This document shows positions 47,541-59,730 of a stretch of DNA of 64,000 nucleotides, in pieces. The stretch is from Jacaranda mimosifolia (Eukaryota; Streptophyta; Magnoliopsida; Lamiales; Bignoniaceae). The stretch is taken from positions 31,581,299 to 31,645,298 of the forward strand of contig CM032128.1 in the NCBI GenBank assembly GCA_018894105.1, written 5' to 3'. The position numbers were made by a program, and so were the translations under genes. The notes beneath the pieces are model-generated. The model had not been told where the DNA came from and made no database searches. It saw only the letters and a program-made list of their open reading frames with translations. Positions within the stretch are counted from its first letter, which is position 1; the number at the start of each line of letters is the position of its first letter.

Positions 47541-48364
47541 TGATGAGGGTAAAAACTGTTTAGTGCGAGTATTGGGCTGAAATTCACTATAATCGACCCA
47601 GTGGCAGGTCGAGAGAAGTACTTTGTGATGTATTCGGGTCGAGTCCTACAACCAATAGCAAACATCAAGCCAGCTGAAGGGCCCTCGGTTAAGGTAATCC
47701 GACGCTCAAGTTAGTAAGATTGACTAGAAGGTAGAGCAGCATAGTGAGGGCTTAGGGTAATAATGCGCATACCTTGAAAAGACTGTTAATGGGGGTATTT
47801 AAAGCCTTCTCTATGTGGTTGGTTTGTCTATGATGCTCTTGTTATAGAGGAAGGGCATATGTCCTTACATGAGGACCTTTAAGTCTTCTTCAGTTCGTGT
47901 ACTACTTTAGGTGGCGCTGCCTCATGCCACCTAGGACAAGGTGGTACACTGGAGGCGCACGTTAGTCTGACATAGCTGAAAAGATGGTACGAGTGGTAGC
48001 ATGCGCCATTAATGTGGAGGCACGCCGCCTGACAGATCATTCAATGTGGCTGAGGGGCTGTCGCCTCGGTTTGATCTCCTCAGTTGAGATAAATATTTCT
48101 ATGAGATATCCCTTGGATTCTGGTCGACAAGATATAATTGTGGTAACTAAATCTTCTTAGTCGAGTGAAGGATCACATATCCTGATGGTGGTCGACCGTA
48201 ATCTAGTTGGCAGGTTGAACATTGGTATCCACCATGAGGGATAAAGCCCATGAGGTCGGATGCTAGTTAGTAAGTTGGGCCTATAGGTAATTGGGCCGCC
48301 TTGCACCATATCTCTGTCCTGGTCGAGTGTTGTTGGGCTGGGCTTATTGGGCTATCCCATATCA
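47541..48364 (-). repeat. Element 2, 3' LTR
   Basis: 824 bp. On the minus strand it begins TGATATGGGATAGCCC, nearly the same as the LTR start of element 1, and is preceded by a polypurine stretch ttggagggactca (48365-48377). The plus-strand edge at 47541 starts tgatgagggt. Confidence 0.75.
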
Positions 48365-48576
48365 TGAGTCCCTCCAACTTTTGAGTCTTGATTGAGAGTA
48401 TCAACGATAAGGAATGAGGAGTAGCTAACAACTGGAAACTAGATACACTCGAGGAGAGTCTCTAGGTATCGACCAAGGTTTTGGTGCATTAAATGCATCA
48501 GTTATGTTAGGTCACGTGAAATGCAAGCGACGACTGTGTAATAATTGTAGTCGTTTGGGTTACCGCGCGCTGAGGC

Positions 48577-48585
48577 CTATAAATA
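48577..48585 (+). promoter_or_regulatory. TATA box of the element 2 antisense ORF
   Basis: ctataaata on the plus strand within gaggcctataaataggca, about 180 bases upstream of the aORF start at 48762. Confidence 0.55.
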
Positions 48586-48761
48586 GGCACGGTGAAAATC
48601 TTTATTTTCACTTTTATAGCATTTCGGGAGGTCGATTTAATTAACTTACTGTGCTTCCTGCCAACTGCTATCTGCTTTAGACTTCTAAATTGCACAAGTT
48701 GTTTAGAACCCCTTTGAGCGAGTTTAACTTTTGCATTCTCGATCAAATCTTTTAAGTAATC

Positions 48762-51290
48762 ATGTTGAAAGTATTTAGTGGGAATGGTAGTCAAGGTGGG
48801 GACAATAAGGCCACTAGGTCGGATGAGGTCCCGACCAGAGGGGGTGGGTGACTCGACTAGCGAGTCTAGTAGTTCCTCTGATGATTGATCGACCTTTAGC
48901 AGTTCTAGAAATGACCGCATTGCTACTGGGGGTGAAGCAAGGCTAAGTTAACCCCTGATATCTCGTGTTCGATTATTCACGACCGACCACTATAGCGAAA
49001 TCATTTCCAAAATTACACATGCTAATCTTGCATCAATTAGATAGCTTTATCACATTCCCCTGGGGTACACATTGATTGTCCTTGGCCCTTTTGATAGGAT
49101 GCATCGACAACATCTAGGCTACATTACTGTATTCCAGGAAGCCTTTAGGTATGGGCTTAGGTTTTCTCTCGCACAACCCATAGTCAAGCTGTTGATAGGC
49201 CTCCAAGTTTGTATCACTCAACTCCTTCCCAACTGCTTCTTGACTATATATATATCGCTTCGTCATGTTGATGCATATACACGATCAACCTCCCACATTT
49301 GCCAATTTTCCAATTTGTTTCATCTTCCCATGTCCCGAAAGTCAGGTAGCACTGATGAGTCAGGCTTCTATGATCTTACCGTTCGACCTTGTTGTAAATT
49401 CCTTGTTACCCCTGCGTCGTCCCATGGGCAAGAGTGGAAAAAATTATACCTTTACATTTGAGCCCCTAGAGGTTTCAACATTCTTTGAGGGTAGTGGATG
49501 GGACACATAGAGATGCTCGGCAACATAACCTTGACCTAGCCAAATACCTTTATCTGTGATTTAGTTCAGTTCGGCCAGATGGAAGCCTCAGATACATTGA
49601 AGAAAGAAATTTGGTGCTGACAAGCCTATCTCCAGCCCAGCTAGATTTACCGGCAGATGCTCGATTAGGTAGATTGCATTGTTAATTTTCAAATTGCTTT
49701 TCTAACTTTCTAGTCAATTCTGATGTGTGCTGCTTTAGTTTTTGTGCAGATCGAGATCATGAATCAGACCCGAGCTTAAGCTTTGGCTCGTGCACAGAGG
49801 AATTAGGAGTGCTGTCAAAATATGGCAGCTTATCGGGAAGCTGCCTCCTAAGCCACTCTGTATCCACGAGTTGCACTGCTTACTCCTGTGGCTTTTCCAG
49901 CTCGACCAGTGGCTCCCTCAACCTACTCAACTTCTTGGTCGACCGTTAGTCCAGTTCTTAGCAAAAAAGACCCGCAGTCAAGGGGCGGGGCTTGAATAGA
50001 AGAAGACAGCTGCAAATAAGGGCAAGGGCAAAGCTGGGGTGCCCCCCGCCCTGACCGGCTATGACATCTTTAGGCTTCGGGAGGACAATGAGCTGTTCCA
50101 ATTGGTTGACCTCCAGTCTCCTCGAATTTGCACTGATATGGCTGTCCACAATTCTATATATGTGATGACGGCAAGGTCGATTGGCTCCCTGCCGTTGAAA
50201 ATGATGATGGCTGGTCTGTTCATTTCTGACTAGCAGAAGATGATGGACTCGAGCCAAGATGGCATACTGAAAGCCATAACCTACCATTCCAATATGGTAT
50301 GTTTCTAATTGAGTGATTCTCGTTCGTTGTGTGTGTTGCTCTTCTCGTTTCTTTTATTTCTATATTGATAGAATTGAAGACATTGCAGCTTAGCCAGTTA
50401 AGCTACCATCTTTACAGGAGTTCGGAGTTGGTGCTCGATGACCACGATAGGCTCCCGCATGAGCATGATGAAGTGAATGTGGTGAAGGCTCAGACCAAGT
50501 TTGCCAAGGCGGAGGTTGAGCGGCTAACCAAGAAATTGGAAGAGAGGGATACATAGCTCAAGGCGAAGGATGTTCAGCTGTTGGCTGCTGTGGCAGATAG
50601 AAGCTTGGCAGAAGAGTTGCTGAAAAAGGTCAGAATGGAGACACAGACCCACTACGATATTGGTCGAACCTATGGCTACAATAGTGCCTTACATTTTGCT
50701 CAGGGCGAGTTTGTTAAGATGCTGCCTATAGTTCGACAAGAGGCAATACAACAGTTTATGTTGACCTTAGCCTTCCAAGATGCTTGCGTCGTCTTCTCCA
50801 TTGGCGACGCGAAGGATGCCTTCGAAAAGGCTATTAAACAGTTGGAGTTCCTTGGTTATCAAATCCACCTCGAGGATAGATAGAGACTGAACCCAATGCT
50901 CGACGAGCAGCTCCGCATATATCTCGACTCCGATGAGACGATTCCTATCGAGGGGCCTACCTCTACGCTTATGGTCGGGGCTGCTGTTGGTCATCTTGCT
51001 AGGCATGATGAGGTGACTATCGAATTTGATTTTGCCAACGACTTCAAATTCAACATTAGGGATGGTAAGATCAATATGACAAATTTCTTCTCTCTAGCCA
51101 GGCATCCTTTCTAGTCGACGAGGTAGGGCCCTCTCGTCTAGCACTTGCGACCCCACCAGTACCTGGGGTGGTGCTAGAGCAGGAAGTCAAAATCCCTGCA
51201 ACTGTGGCGGTGCCGTCAAGTGATGAACTCAATCAAGTGATCGAGGACGGTGCGCGAGCCGCGGGAGCGAAAGAGACCGGGTCGAGCTGA
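48762..51290 (+). pseudogene. Element 2, antisense ORF (aORF), gypsy-associated, broken
   Basis: Counterpart of the element 1 frame at 39277-41685, again opposite to gag-pol. The start region (KATRS) is followed by an acidic/Ser part with TGA and TAG stops. The gypsy-type domain lies at about 49072-49450 (FQEAFRYGLRF, LIGLQVCITQLLPNC). A coiled coil follows near 50440-50620 (KFAKAEVERLTKKLEERD). The conserved tail at 50640-50880 (YGYNSALHFAQ, QLEFLGYQ) leads to the GSS end and TGA at 51288. A tract at 49690-50290 is not aligned between the two elements and may hold an intron. Product role unknown. Confidence 0.75.
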
Positions 51291-52080
51291 TTTCTTGAGC
51301 TGCGTTTTCCTTATTTTTGATCGGCTTGTGAGGTGCTTATTCTTTTTGAATGTTTCTTTTGAAAGTTTATAATCGAATTCTTGTGAGTTCAATGAAATTT
51401 TATCTTCCACTACCCGACGTGTATTATTTTTCTACTTTTACTGCTTTTCAGTCTCATCGATTGTTGATTGTTAGTAAGCCATAATCATGAACAACTTGAT
51501 CTCAACCAAGAAATCATATAACATAATCTCTTAATGTAAGAATTGCATTTAAATGAGTCTATTGTCGATTTAGAAATCCATTATCACAAAAAGATGATGG
51601 AATTAATCCAAGTATAGTTTGTCGTCGACTATTTTCGTCGCTATGGAATGAACATTCCAGGTGAATCAATTATATGAAGGTTGTCTTCAACTACTAGGTC
51701 AAGTTTTTAATTAAGTGTGTTTACCAAGGTTGGCTTGAAGCCGTAACTCATTTTAAAAGACTGCTTGGGGTCGACTTCAGGGTTGATGTTAAATGATTAA
51801 CCCATTTATTTTTTTGGGCTAAAAAGTCTTAATACTGCAGCTCAAAATCGGCGTGTCGGTTGACTATGGGGTCAACTATAAACGATCAAGCCGTTTATGG
51901 ATTTGGGCTGAAAAACCTTAATCTCGCGGCTTGAAACTGGCATTGCGGTCGACTATGGGGTCGACTATAAACAATCAAGTCGTTTATTGATTTGGGCTAA
52001 AAAACATTGATATGATGATATAATGAGGTGGTTGTAGGGACATAAGTGATTTTATTGATTTGAAATGATATTCTTATACA
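51291..52080. repeat. Element 2, region with roughly 90-base tandem repeats
   Basis: No gene. At 51765-52010 a unit with gg(t/g)(c/t)gactatggggtc(g/a)acta, taaac(g/a)atcaag(c/t)cgttta and gatttgggct(g/a)aaaaa recurs about three times with a period near 90. Located between integrase and aORF, as in element 1. Confidence 0.65.
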
Positions 52081-53400
52081 GCGGAGAGGAGATTTTAAAT
52101 CTCTTACACATAGAATTTTTTCAAATTCACTGCATTCCATGGTCGAGGAAGCTCATCTGCAAGGCAGTAGGCATTGTGCTTTATACTTTAACCATGGTGT
52201 ACAGGCCTTCCCATTTCGAATCGAGGTTCCCCACATTCTTTGATACTTCAACTTTCTTAAGGATAAGGTTGCCAACTATAAAGCTTCTTAGTCGGACTCT
52301 TTTGTTATAGTATTATGTCGTCTTCGACCTGTACCTTTGCATCATTGTGTATGCTTGCTGATGGAGCTCATCGATTGTCTCTAGGTTGAGTTTTCATTCA
52401 GAATAATTCCTGATTGGGTTGTAGTATATCATTGTGGCAGGTGTGCTATATAGGTTCTATTGGAATGATTACTTCAGATCCGTAGACCAGACTGTAGGGA
52501 TTGTGACCAGTGGCTGTTCGAGGGGTAGTTCTATATGCCCAAAGTACCCCGAGAAGGTCATCTGCCCAACTTGCTCCCGTTCCTTCTAGTCGAACCTTAA
52601 GATGATTGAGCACAATTCTGTTCATGACCTCTGTTTGGCCATTGGCTTGAAAGTTCCCAACTGAGGTAAAATATTGTCGAATTCCTGGGCTCTCTCACCA
52701 GCTTCTGGTGCTCTTGCTTTGTAATTGCATTATGTTGTTTGAAATTAAAACTTTAGGCAGACCGAAACGGCAGATGGTATTCTTCCATATAAAGCTCTTA
52801 ATGGCCGCGTCAATTATTTTGGGAACTACTTCTGCTTTTGCCCATTTGGTAAAGTATTCGACTACAACGATCATGAACTTTTGCTAACTTGTGGTTTTTG
52901 GGAAAGAACCAACTATATCTATCCCCCACTGGTCAAATGACCATGCGATCTAGACAATCACTATGGGGGTTGCCGATTAGCGAGGGATGTTCGAGTGGAC
53001 CTGGTAAAAGGGGAATTTTTTAGCAAAATCGATTGCGTCCTGGGGTAAAGTTGGCCAGAAATACCTATATCTAATAATCTTGTGTGCTAATGATCGTCCT
53101 CCCGAATGATTGCCACAAATACCCGAATGGACTTTATGTAAGACTTTGCAGGCTTACTATGGGGTCAAACACCTCAGCAGTGGTCCGGAGATCGACCTCT
53201 TATACAGTTGGACATGCTTGTCGAAAGCGAACTTGGTTGCTAGACCTCTGAGCCTATGCACTTCATTTTTGTCCTTGGGAATTACCCATTCTCTCAAATA
53301 GTCCTTTATTGCGTCATGCTAGGAGGGAGGTGCTTCTTCAATCTGCCTCACCAAGCTCTATTAAGAGGCACCTATAGTGGGTTTGTTGGTGACCAAAAAT
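52081..53400 (-). pseudogene. Element 2, integrase (broken)
   Basis: Minus-strand reading contains the NG-QTE and LEGTGASWADDL blocks near 52560-52650, TTPRTATG near 52500 and PRPWN-like sequence near 52130. The catalytic core region spans about 52680-53100. Interrupted by multiple stops. The corresponding region retains the stretch that element 1 has deleted. Confidence 0.7.
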
Positions 53401-54440
53401 GTGATTGTCCTATCTCTGGTCCTTTTTATTGAACTTGCGAATTTGGATAGCACGTCAGCCAGCTCGTTCTTTGATTGAGGGACTTTGCTAAGGGTGAACT
53501 TTTTAAATCGTTGCTGCAACCTTTCACCTTTGCCAAGTATTGGCTCATCGTAGACTCTTTAGCTTCAAAGTTTCCTTCGACCTGTTCTGCAATCAGCTGG
53601 GAATCGGTGATGGCTGCCAGCTATTCGATTCCTTTGCTTATTACCATCCTCATGCCAGCCAGGAGGGCTTCATATTCTGCCTCATTATTTGTGATAGGGT
53701 AGTCGAGTTTAATTGTGGAGTCGTACTCTTCAGCTTGTGGAGTCCATAGAGAAACACCAATTCCTCCACTTGAGGAAGTTGCTGAACTGATGACGTGCAA
53801 AGTCCATATAAGGGAGTTGTTGTCGAGTTGGTCGGGTAAGTTTAGTCTCTTAGCAACAAAATTGGCCAGGACCTGGGCCTTTATAGCAGTTCGGGGCTAA
53901 AATGTGATGTTGAATTCGCCCAGCTCGATTGCCCATTTGGTTAATCTTCCTGACATATCTAGCTTGGATAATACTTGTTTCAATGGTTGATTTGTCAAGA
54001 CCACGATAGAGTGAGATTGGAAATAAGGCCTCAGTTTCTTGGCTACCATGACCAAGGTGAGAGCAATTTTTTTGATTTCTAGATAGTTATGCTTCGGGCC
54101 CTATAATGCTTTGTTGATGTAGTAGACTGGTCGATGGGCACCATTTCTAGTTGAAACCAAAATTGAACTAATGGATGCCGAAGATACTACTAAATAAATG
54201 TGTCAGATGTCTCCGAACTCAAGTTTAGCTGACATCGGTGTTGATGACAGGTACTGCTTTAATTTAACTAATGCTTGGTTGCATTATTTTGTCCATTGGA
54301 AACCTGAATTCTTCGGGTTTCGAAGGATTTTGAAGAATAGTAAGCTTTTGTCGGCTAGTCGGGCAATAAATCGACCCAGAGCTATGATTCTGCCTACTAG
54401 ACATTAAACATCTCTTACTATACGAGGAGGTATGATGTCC
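53401..54440 (-). pseudogene. Element 2, RNase H region (broken)
   Basis: Minus-strand relics of the tandem RNase H region: NEAEYEALLAG-like sequence near 53690-53650 and PLKQVLSKLD-like sequence near 53990-53940, then TKWAIELGEFN near 53935-53905, colinear with element 1. Confidence 0.65.
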
Positions 54441-54448
54441 AGAATAGC

Positions 54449-55100
54449 CTAGATTTTTTGTGGGTTTGCTTCAATACCTTTTTGGCTAACCATGTAGCCC
54501 AAAAATTTACCTCCCCTCACCTTGAATGTGCACTTGTTGGGGTTAAACTTCATGCTAAATGCTCGTAATATTGAGAATGTATGGTTGAGATCGGTTGAGT
54601 GATTTTTTGTTTTTTCTATTTTGACGATCATGTCGTCGACGTAAACTTCCATGGCTTTTTGATCTCATTTTTGAACATAAAGTTTACGAGCCATTGGTAA
54701 GTTGTCCCTATATTTTTTAGTCCAAAAGGCATGACCAAAAAATGATATACCCCGGTGGAGACTAAGAAAGAGGTCTTATCCCTATCTTTGGGTGCCATGA
54801 AAATTTGGTAATAGCCTTGAAATGCATCGATCATACTTAGCAAATCACAACCAGTAGTAGAATCTACTAACAAATCTATACGAGACAGGGAGTAAGGATC
54901 TTTAGGACAAGCTTTATTCAGATCAATAAAATCATTACACATTTGCCACTTTTCCTCGTTCTTAGGGGGACAAGGGCTACATTACAAAGCCAACTTGGAT
55001 ATTGAATTTCTACAATGTATCCTGCCTCTATAAGTTTGTTGACCTCCTCCTCGATGATTTGGCATCGTTCAACGTTGAAGGTTCTTATCTTTTGTTTCAC
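54449..55100 (-). pseudogene. Element 2, reverse transcriptase (broken)
   Basis: Gypsy RT in three frames. 55100-54918 carries the N-terminal EEEVNKLIEAGYI region. 54942-54628 carries DLNKACPKD, the SMIDAFQGYYQI motif (complete here, stopped in element 1) and VMPFGLKN. A frameshift lies just before the catalytic YVDD (54643-54632), which continues in 54652-54449 with FLGYMVS. Confidence 0.85.
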
Positions 55101-55627
55101 TTATTTGAATGAGGGGTGTACATTCAGGTGGTGGATAATGATACTAGGGTCGATTCCTTGGAGGTCGGAAGCCTTCCAAGCAAAAATATTAACATTCTCC
55201 CCAAGGAAATCGACCATGAGGCATTCTATGTTGCTGTCCATATTAGTTCCAATTCTGGTGGTCTTGTCGGGGTTCACTGGTTTCAGCTCGATTGTTTTGA
55301 ACTCATATAGAGGCTCAACCCTGGTCTCCTCTAGATTTTTTTTCTTGCTCGACTGTCCCTCATCGGGTTCTGCTACTGGGGTATCCCTCGAGGGTTTTAG
55401 ATTGTGTTGGATTTTCTATTTGTTTACCTCAACTGAGATTGTATAGCATAGCCAAGCATCTTTCATGTTGCAAAGGAGTTCGCCTATTCCAGCAGCTATT
55501 GGAAATTTGACCTTCACATGGTAAGTTGAGACAATAGCATGGAAGCCGTTCAATGCTGGTCACCCAATAATAGTGTTGTAGGCAAATGGTGCATCGACGA
55601 CCAAGTAGTTAACTATAGAGTTTTGGG

Positions 55628-56026
55628 CTAAAGAGCCTTCCCAAATGATGTGGACAAACTTATGGATCCTTCATGGATGATCTCTGACCCCTCAAATCCA
55701 ACCAGTGGGGTGCGAACGGGTTCAAATTTTAATTTGCCCATATTCATTCTCTTCAAGGCGGACAGAAACATGATATTTGCTGAACTCCTATTGTCGACCA
55801 TCACTTTCCTAACCTCGAAGTTTGCAATTTCAACAGATACCACTAGAGGGCAATCTAGCTTGCTGTCGGCCCCTTGAGTTTCGATGTGGGAGATGTCGGC
55901 GTCGGAGAAGAAAATTGGCTCTACACTGGTCGAAAGTTGGAAGACTGTTTCGATTGAAAAGGATTTGGTCGACTCTAGTCTGCATTGATTTTGCCTTCTG
56001 GCTAATTTAGAATCCCCCCCGGCCAA
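55628..56026 (-). pseudogene. Element 2, protease region (broken)
   Basis: Minus-strand frame with DCPLVVSVEIANFEVRKV and VDNRSSANIMF. The catalytic Asp (55793-55795) is kept, but the Gly of the D-x-G motif is Arg (55787-55789). Element 1 shows the opposite: Gly kept, Asp lost. Confidence 0.75.
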
Positions 56027-56050
56027 TCCTCCAGCATTAGTATCAATTAC

Positions 56051-57328
56051 TCCTTTAATGAGAGGGCAGGGGTCATGGGTGGGTTTCTTTCCCTTATCTT
56101 CTTTCCTCGGGCTAACCGACCTTTCTCTATGGGGAGTCTGGTCGGTTATGCCTACTTTCTGTCGGGCTCTCTCATCGACAAAGTTTTCCAGATGGCCCTA
56201 TCGGATTAGCCTTTCGATCTTGTTGTGGAGGTTGAAACAGTCCTCCGTATCGTGGCTTTGCTGTCAACGAAAATGGCAGTATTTCTTAGACCTCTTCATG
56301 GCCTTTGTCTCGGTTAATTTTCTAGGTTTCTTGAGGAGGTTGTCGTGTTGGATGGCAAACAACACATCTTTTCTTGCAGCATTAAGTGGAGTATAGTTGT
56401 GAAAATGTATGATTGGAGATGGGTGTCCATTTTTATGCTGACGGTCATCTTTCTCTTTGAGCTTCTTTTTGTCAATCTCAGGATTACCATACCATACTTG
56501 AGCTTGTTTATATCTTCCTGAGTCATGTACTTCTCAGCGAGGTCGAGCAGCTCTTCTATCGACCTATGCTGCTCCTTGACCAAAGCATTGGCGCATTTCT
56601 TGTGGCGAAGGCCCAGAAAGAGCACATCGATCAGAAACTCAATCTGTGGGCTGTAAATCTTTAGAACTTCGATATTAAACCTAGTAAAGAAATCGTGAAA
56701 GGGGCTCCCTCTCATTTTGTTTAACAGTGTGCAAGTGGGTATGAGAAAGCTTCGCCTTTCTCCGACTAGCAAATTGATGTAAGAACATGTTGCATAGCTG
56801 ATTGTATGAGTAGATCGATGCTGGTTCTAGCTTCACAAACTAATTGAGTGCGATTCCTTAGAACGTGGTCTCCAGTATCTTTGCATGGATGTACTCGTTG
56901 TGCCCGTATAAAGGCATCATGTGCTCGAACTGTAGTAGGTGCTCATTTGGGTCCGTTGAGCTATCGTATCTGAGCAATCCAGTCGGGACTTTGGCGTCGA
57001 CAACGATTCGCTCATCGATGATCTCTTGTATAAATAGTGATTCCCTTTCGCGATGAAAGTGGTGAGCGCCATCATAATGGGGGTTCCTGTCAGTGTTCCT
57101 CTTCTAAATTTCTTCGAGTCATCGGCTTAATTGTTATACTTAATGGGAGACTTCCTCCTATTCTTCCCGATCAGCCTAAGTTAGGTTCTTGTTCGCTTGT
57201 TATCTCGTGTGCTTGACCCCATCGCACTACAGGGCTCAAAGGGATCGAATGCCATGGTCTACGGAGTCTGCAACTTCTTCTCGGGGGTTTTGCAGGGCTT
57301 GTTCTCTTGGAAACCGCCCAGGACTATC
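56051..57328 (-). pseudogene. Element 2, gag (broken, start truncated)
   Basis: Capsid-like segment FHDFFTRFNIEVLKI and FLGLRHKKCANALV within 56772-56314, colinear with element 1 gag, and a zinc-knuckle-like HDTEDCFNL near 56250. The N-terminal part ends abruptly at 57328 against the family 3 LTR. Confidence 0.78.
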
Positions 57329-58108
57329 TGTAAACATATTAAATTCTTGACCAATTGAGAAGTGACACGTGTAAAATAAATGCTAGCTATTAATTTAAAT
57401 TTTTTCTATTTAAATTTTGGAATTTATTAAATTTAATTCCTAAAGATAAATAGTTAATTTTAAATAACAATTTAGTATTTATTTTATACTCAAATCAGAT
57501 ATTGACAAGTGTCAAAGATGAAGTGTCTGTATTTATGGACAAATCAAATCAAAGATATTTGATATTGATATTATGCTTTGATGTTTGATATTATCTAATC
57601 AAATATATATATGATATTATCTCTTGAAATTTGATATTATTTTATCAAAGAGATAACTATTGAAAGAGTTCATGTCAATCTAGAAGTCTTCCATCAAGTA
57701 CGTATATAAGGGGGTGATCTCAGCTCATTTGACACAACACACAAATTCTAGCAGACGAGAGAAACTTTGAAGGACAGCAATTCTCTCAAGCAAATTCAAG
57801 GAGATCCATGATGTTTACGGCATTTTTTGTGGAACTCATATATTTCTGGCATTTGATTCTAGATTAAGGTATGAAGCCCTCGAATTGGCGTTATTTTTAT
57901 TCAAACCAAATTTAAGGAGATCCATGGCATTTTAGGTGTTTTTCATGGAGCTTTTTAAATTCAAGATTATATTTAGAAAGGAAAAATCATATGAATAGAT
58001 TAGAGATAGAATCCACAGTTGATTGATAGATTTTAATTTAAATTTATTAGTATGATTTCTCTTGTTCTGTAATTTTAATTTTTTGCAAACAAGAAATTTG
58101 TTGTTACA
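57329..58108 (+). repeat. Family 3, 5' LTR
   Basis: 780 bp, TGTAAACATA ... TTGTTACA ends. A TATA box (gtatataag) lies at 57702-57710, about 400 bases before the LTR end. A reversed partial copy lies at 46895-47540. Confidence 0.8.
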
Positions 58109-58109
58109 A

Positions 58110-58129
58110 ATTTTGGCACGCCTGGTGGG
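58110..58129 (+). promoter_or_regulatory. Family 3, primer binding site
   Basis: attttggcacgcctggtggg, directly after the LTR, of the TTGGCACGCC-GTGGG type found in plant gypsy elements. Confidence 0.65.
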
Positions 58130-58176
58130 ACTATCTCTACCTCTCATCTCTTTTCTTCATCAAAGATTATAGTATT

Positions 58177-59730
58177 ATGGCCACCAAGAAGAGTGTTGCA
58201 TTGAAGATGACTACCTCAAATTCCATAAATGCTAGAGTAAGAAGTGTTGGTGTCATTACAGGAAATATGTCCAAAAAGTTGTAATCATCTTCGGAGGTAA
58301 ATCCTTCACTTAAAGTTGTGAAAAGGCGTTGCTGCATGGTATTAATACTGATGAAGGTGATGGACACTCAAAGGAAGAATCAACAGCATCCACTCCTCAC
58401 TCAACCTCAAGCATAATGCCAGTGATGGTGACAAGTGCTACAACTTTGGAGGAACAAATTGCTAATTTGACGAAGATTATTGAAGGGCTAGCAAAGCATG
58501 TCCAAGAGCAAGATTCTCAAATCTCCAAGTTGATGAACAAGGGGGATAATGCTGAGACTAGTCGCGTGATGGAGAAACAAATAGAGGCTTAAGATAAAGG
58601 CGAAACACCCACAAAAAGGCAGCCAGTTGAAAATGAGAAGCCTGCAATAAAGGAAATGCAAGTTTCCACTAATGAACTAATTCATGTTGACCAGGTTGAG
58701 AGAGTTTATCATGGAAACTATCAAAGACAAGTTTGAAAGAAGCTCTAAGTCATTTATGACTTATTCCAAGCCATGTACTCAAAGAATTGACAACTTAAAG
58801 ATGCTGACTCGTTATCAGCCACCAAAGTTTCAGCAATTTGATGGCAAGGGCAATCCAAAATAGCACATGGCTTATTTTATCAAAACTTGTAATGATGCTG
58901 GGACGTATGGAGATTACCTAGTTAAGAAGTTTGTTCAATCCTTGAAGGGCAATGCTTTTGATTGGTATACTGACTTTGAAGCAGGCTCAATTAATAGTTG
59001 GGGAAAATTGGAGTAAGAATTTCTCAATCATTTCTACAGTACCCGAAGGATAGTTAATATGATTGAACTCTCCAACTCCCGCCAATGGAAAAAAGAGCCA
59101 TTCATTGATTACATTAATTGCTGGAGAAACTTAAGCCTTAATTACAAAGATAGATTGTCTGAGGCTTCAGCCATTGAGATATGCATTCAAGGGATGCATA
59201 AGGGACTTCGATATATTCTGCATGGAATTCAACCCAAAACATTTGAAGAGTTGGCTGCTCGAGCCCATGATATGGAGTTAAGCATGTTTGCTAGTAGAGT
59301 AGAAAGGCCTCCAATTCAAGAGCCTTTGCAAGCCTAAGGAAAATCAAGAATTCAAGAAAGGGGGCAAACCTCTTGCTAAGGCACAGAATAAAGAAGCTAT
59401 AGCGGTGAAGCAACGAACATCAAGTTTCGTACGAAAGCAGAAAGCATAAAGGACGAAATGAAGGATGTCTCCCAAGAAAGATGATAAAGAAAATTAACTT
59501 TAAAGGAAATGCAAGCTAAGACATACCTATTCCTTGATTCTAATGTCTCTAGAATATCTAATGATTTGCTAAATACAAATCTCATTGAATTACCTGAAAT
59601 GAAGTGACCTGAAGAAGCTGGGAAAATTGATGACCCAAAGTATTGCAAGTACCATCGGCTGGTGGGTCACTCAATCCATGACTGCTTCGTATTCAAAGAT
59701 AAAGTGATGCAATTGGCCCGGCAAGGGAAA
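58177..59730 (+). pseudogene. Family 3, gag (broken)
   Basis: Starts with ATG at 58177 (MATKKSVALK). The frame shifts near 58330. A coiled-coil-like part follows (LTKIIEGLAKHVQEQDSQI). The capsid domain of the retrotransposon gag family spans 58800-59340 ([40 protein letters not shown]). A zinc-knuckle-like KYCKYHRLVGHSIHDCFVF lies at 59639-59695. TAG and TAA stops at 58861, 59014 and elsewhere. Confidence 0.82.

Larger units (their letters stand above)
47541..57328 (-). mobile_element. Ty3/gypsy LTR retrotransposon (Tat lineage type), element 2, minus orientation, 5' part missing
   Basis: 3' LTR at 47541-48364, antisense ORF on plus at 48762-51290, integrase, RNase H, RT, protease and gag reading leftward-facing from 57328 down to about 52100. 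The five bases before 47541 are gatag, the expected target duplication. No 5' LTR is present: gag is cut at 57328 by the family 3 element, and the remainder is predicted beyond the window. Stops and frameshifts throughout. Confidence 0.85.

Noticed and set aside
48507..48920. 137-residue minus-strand frame in element 2
   Set aside because: Shadow of the aORF promoter and N-terminal region; no similarity to any gag-pol domain.
55015..55446. 143-residue plus-strand frame in element 2
   Set aside because: Lies opposite the conserved minus-strand RT and pre-RT sequence.
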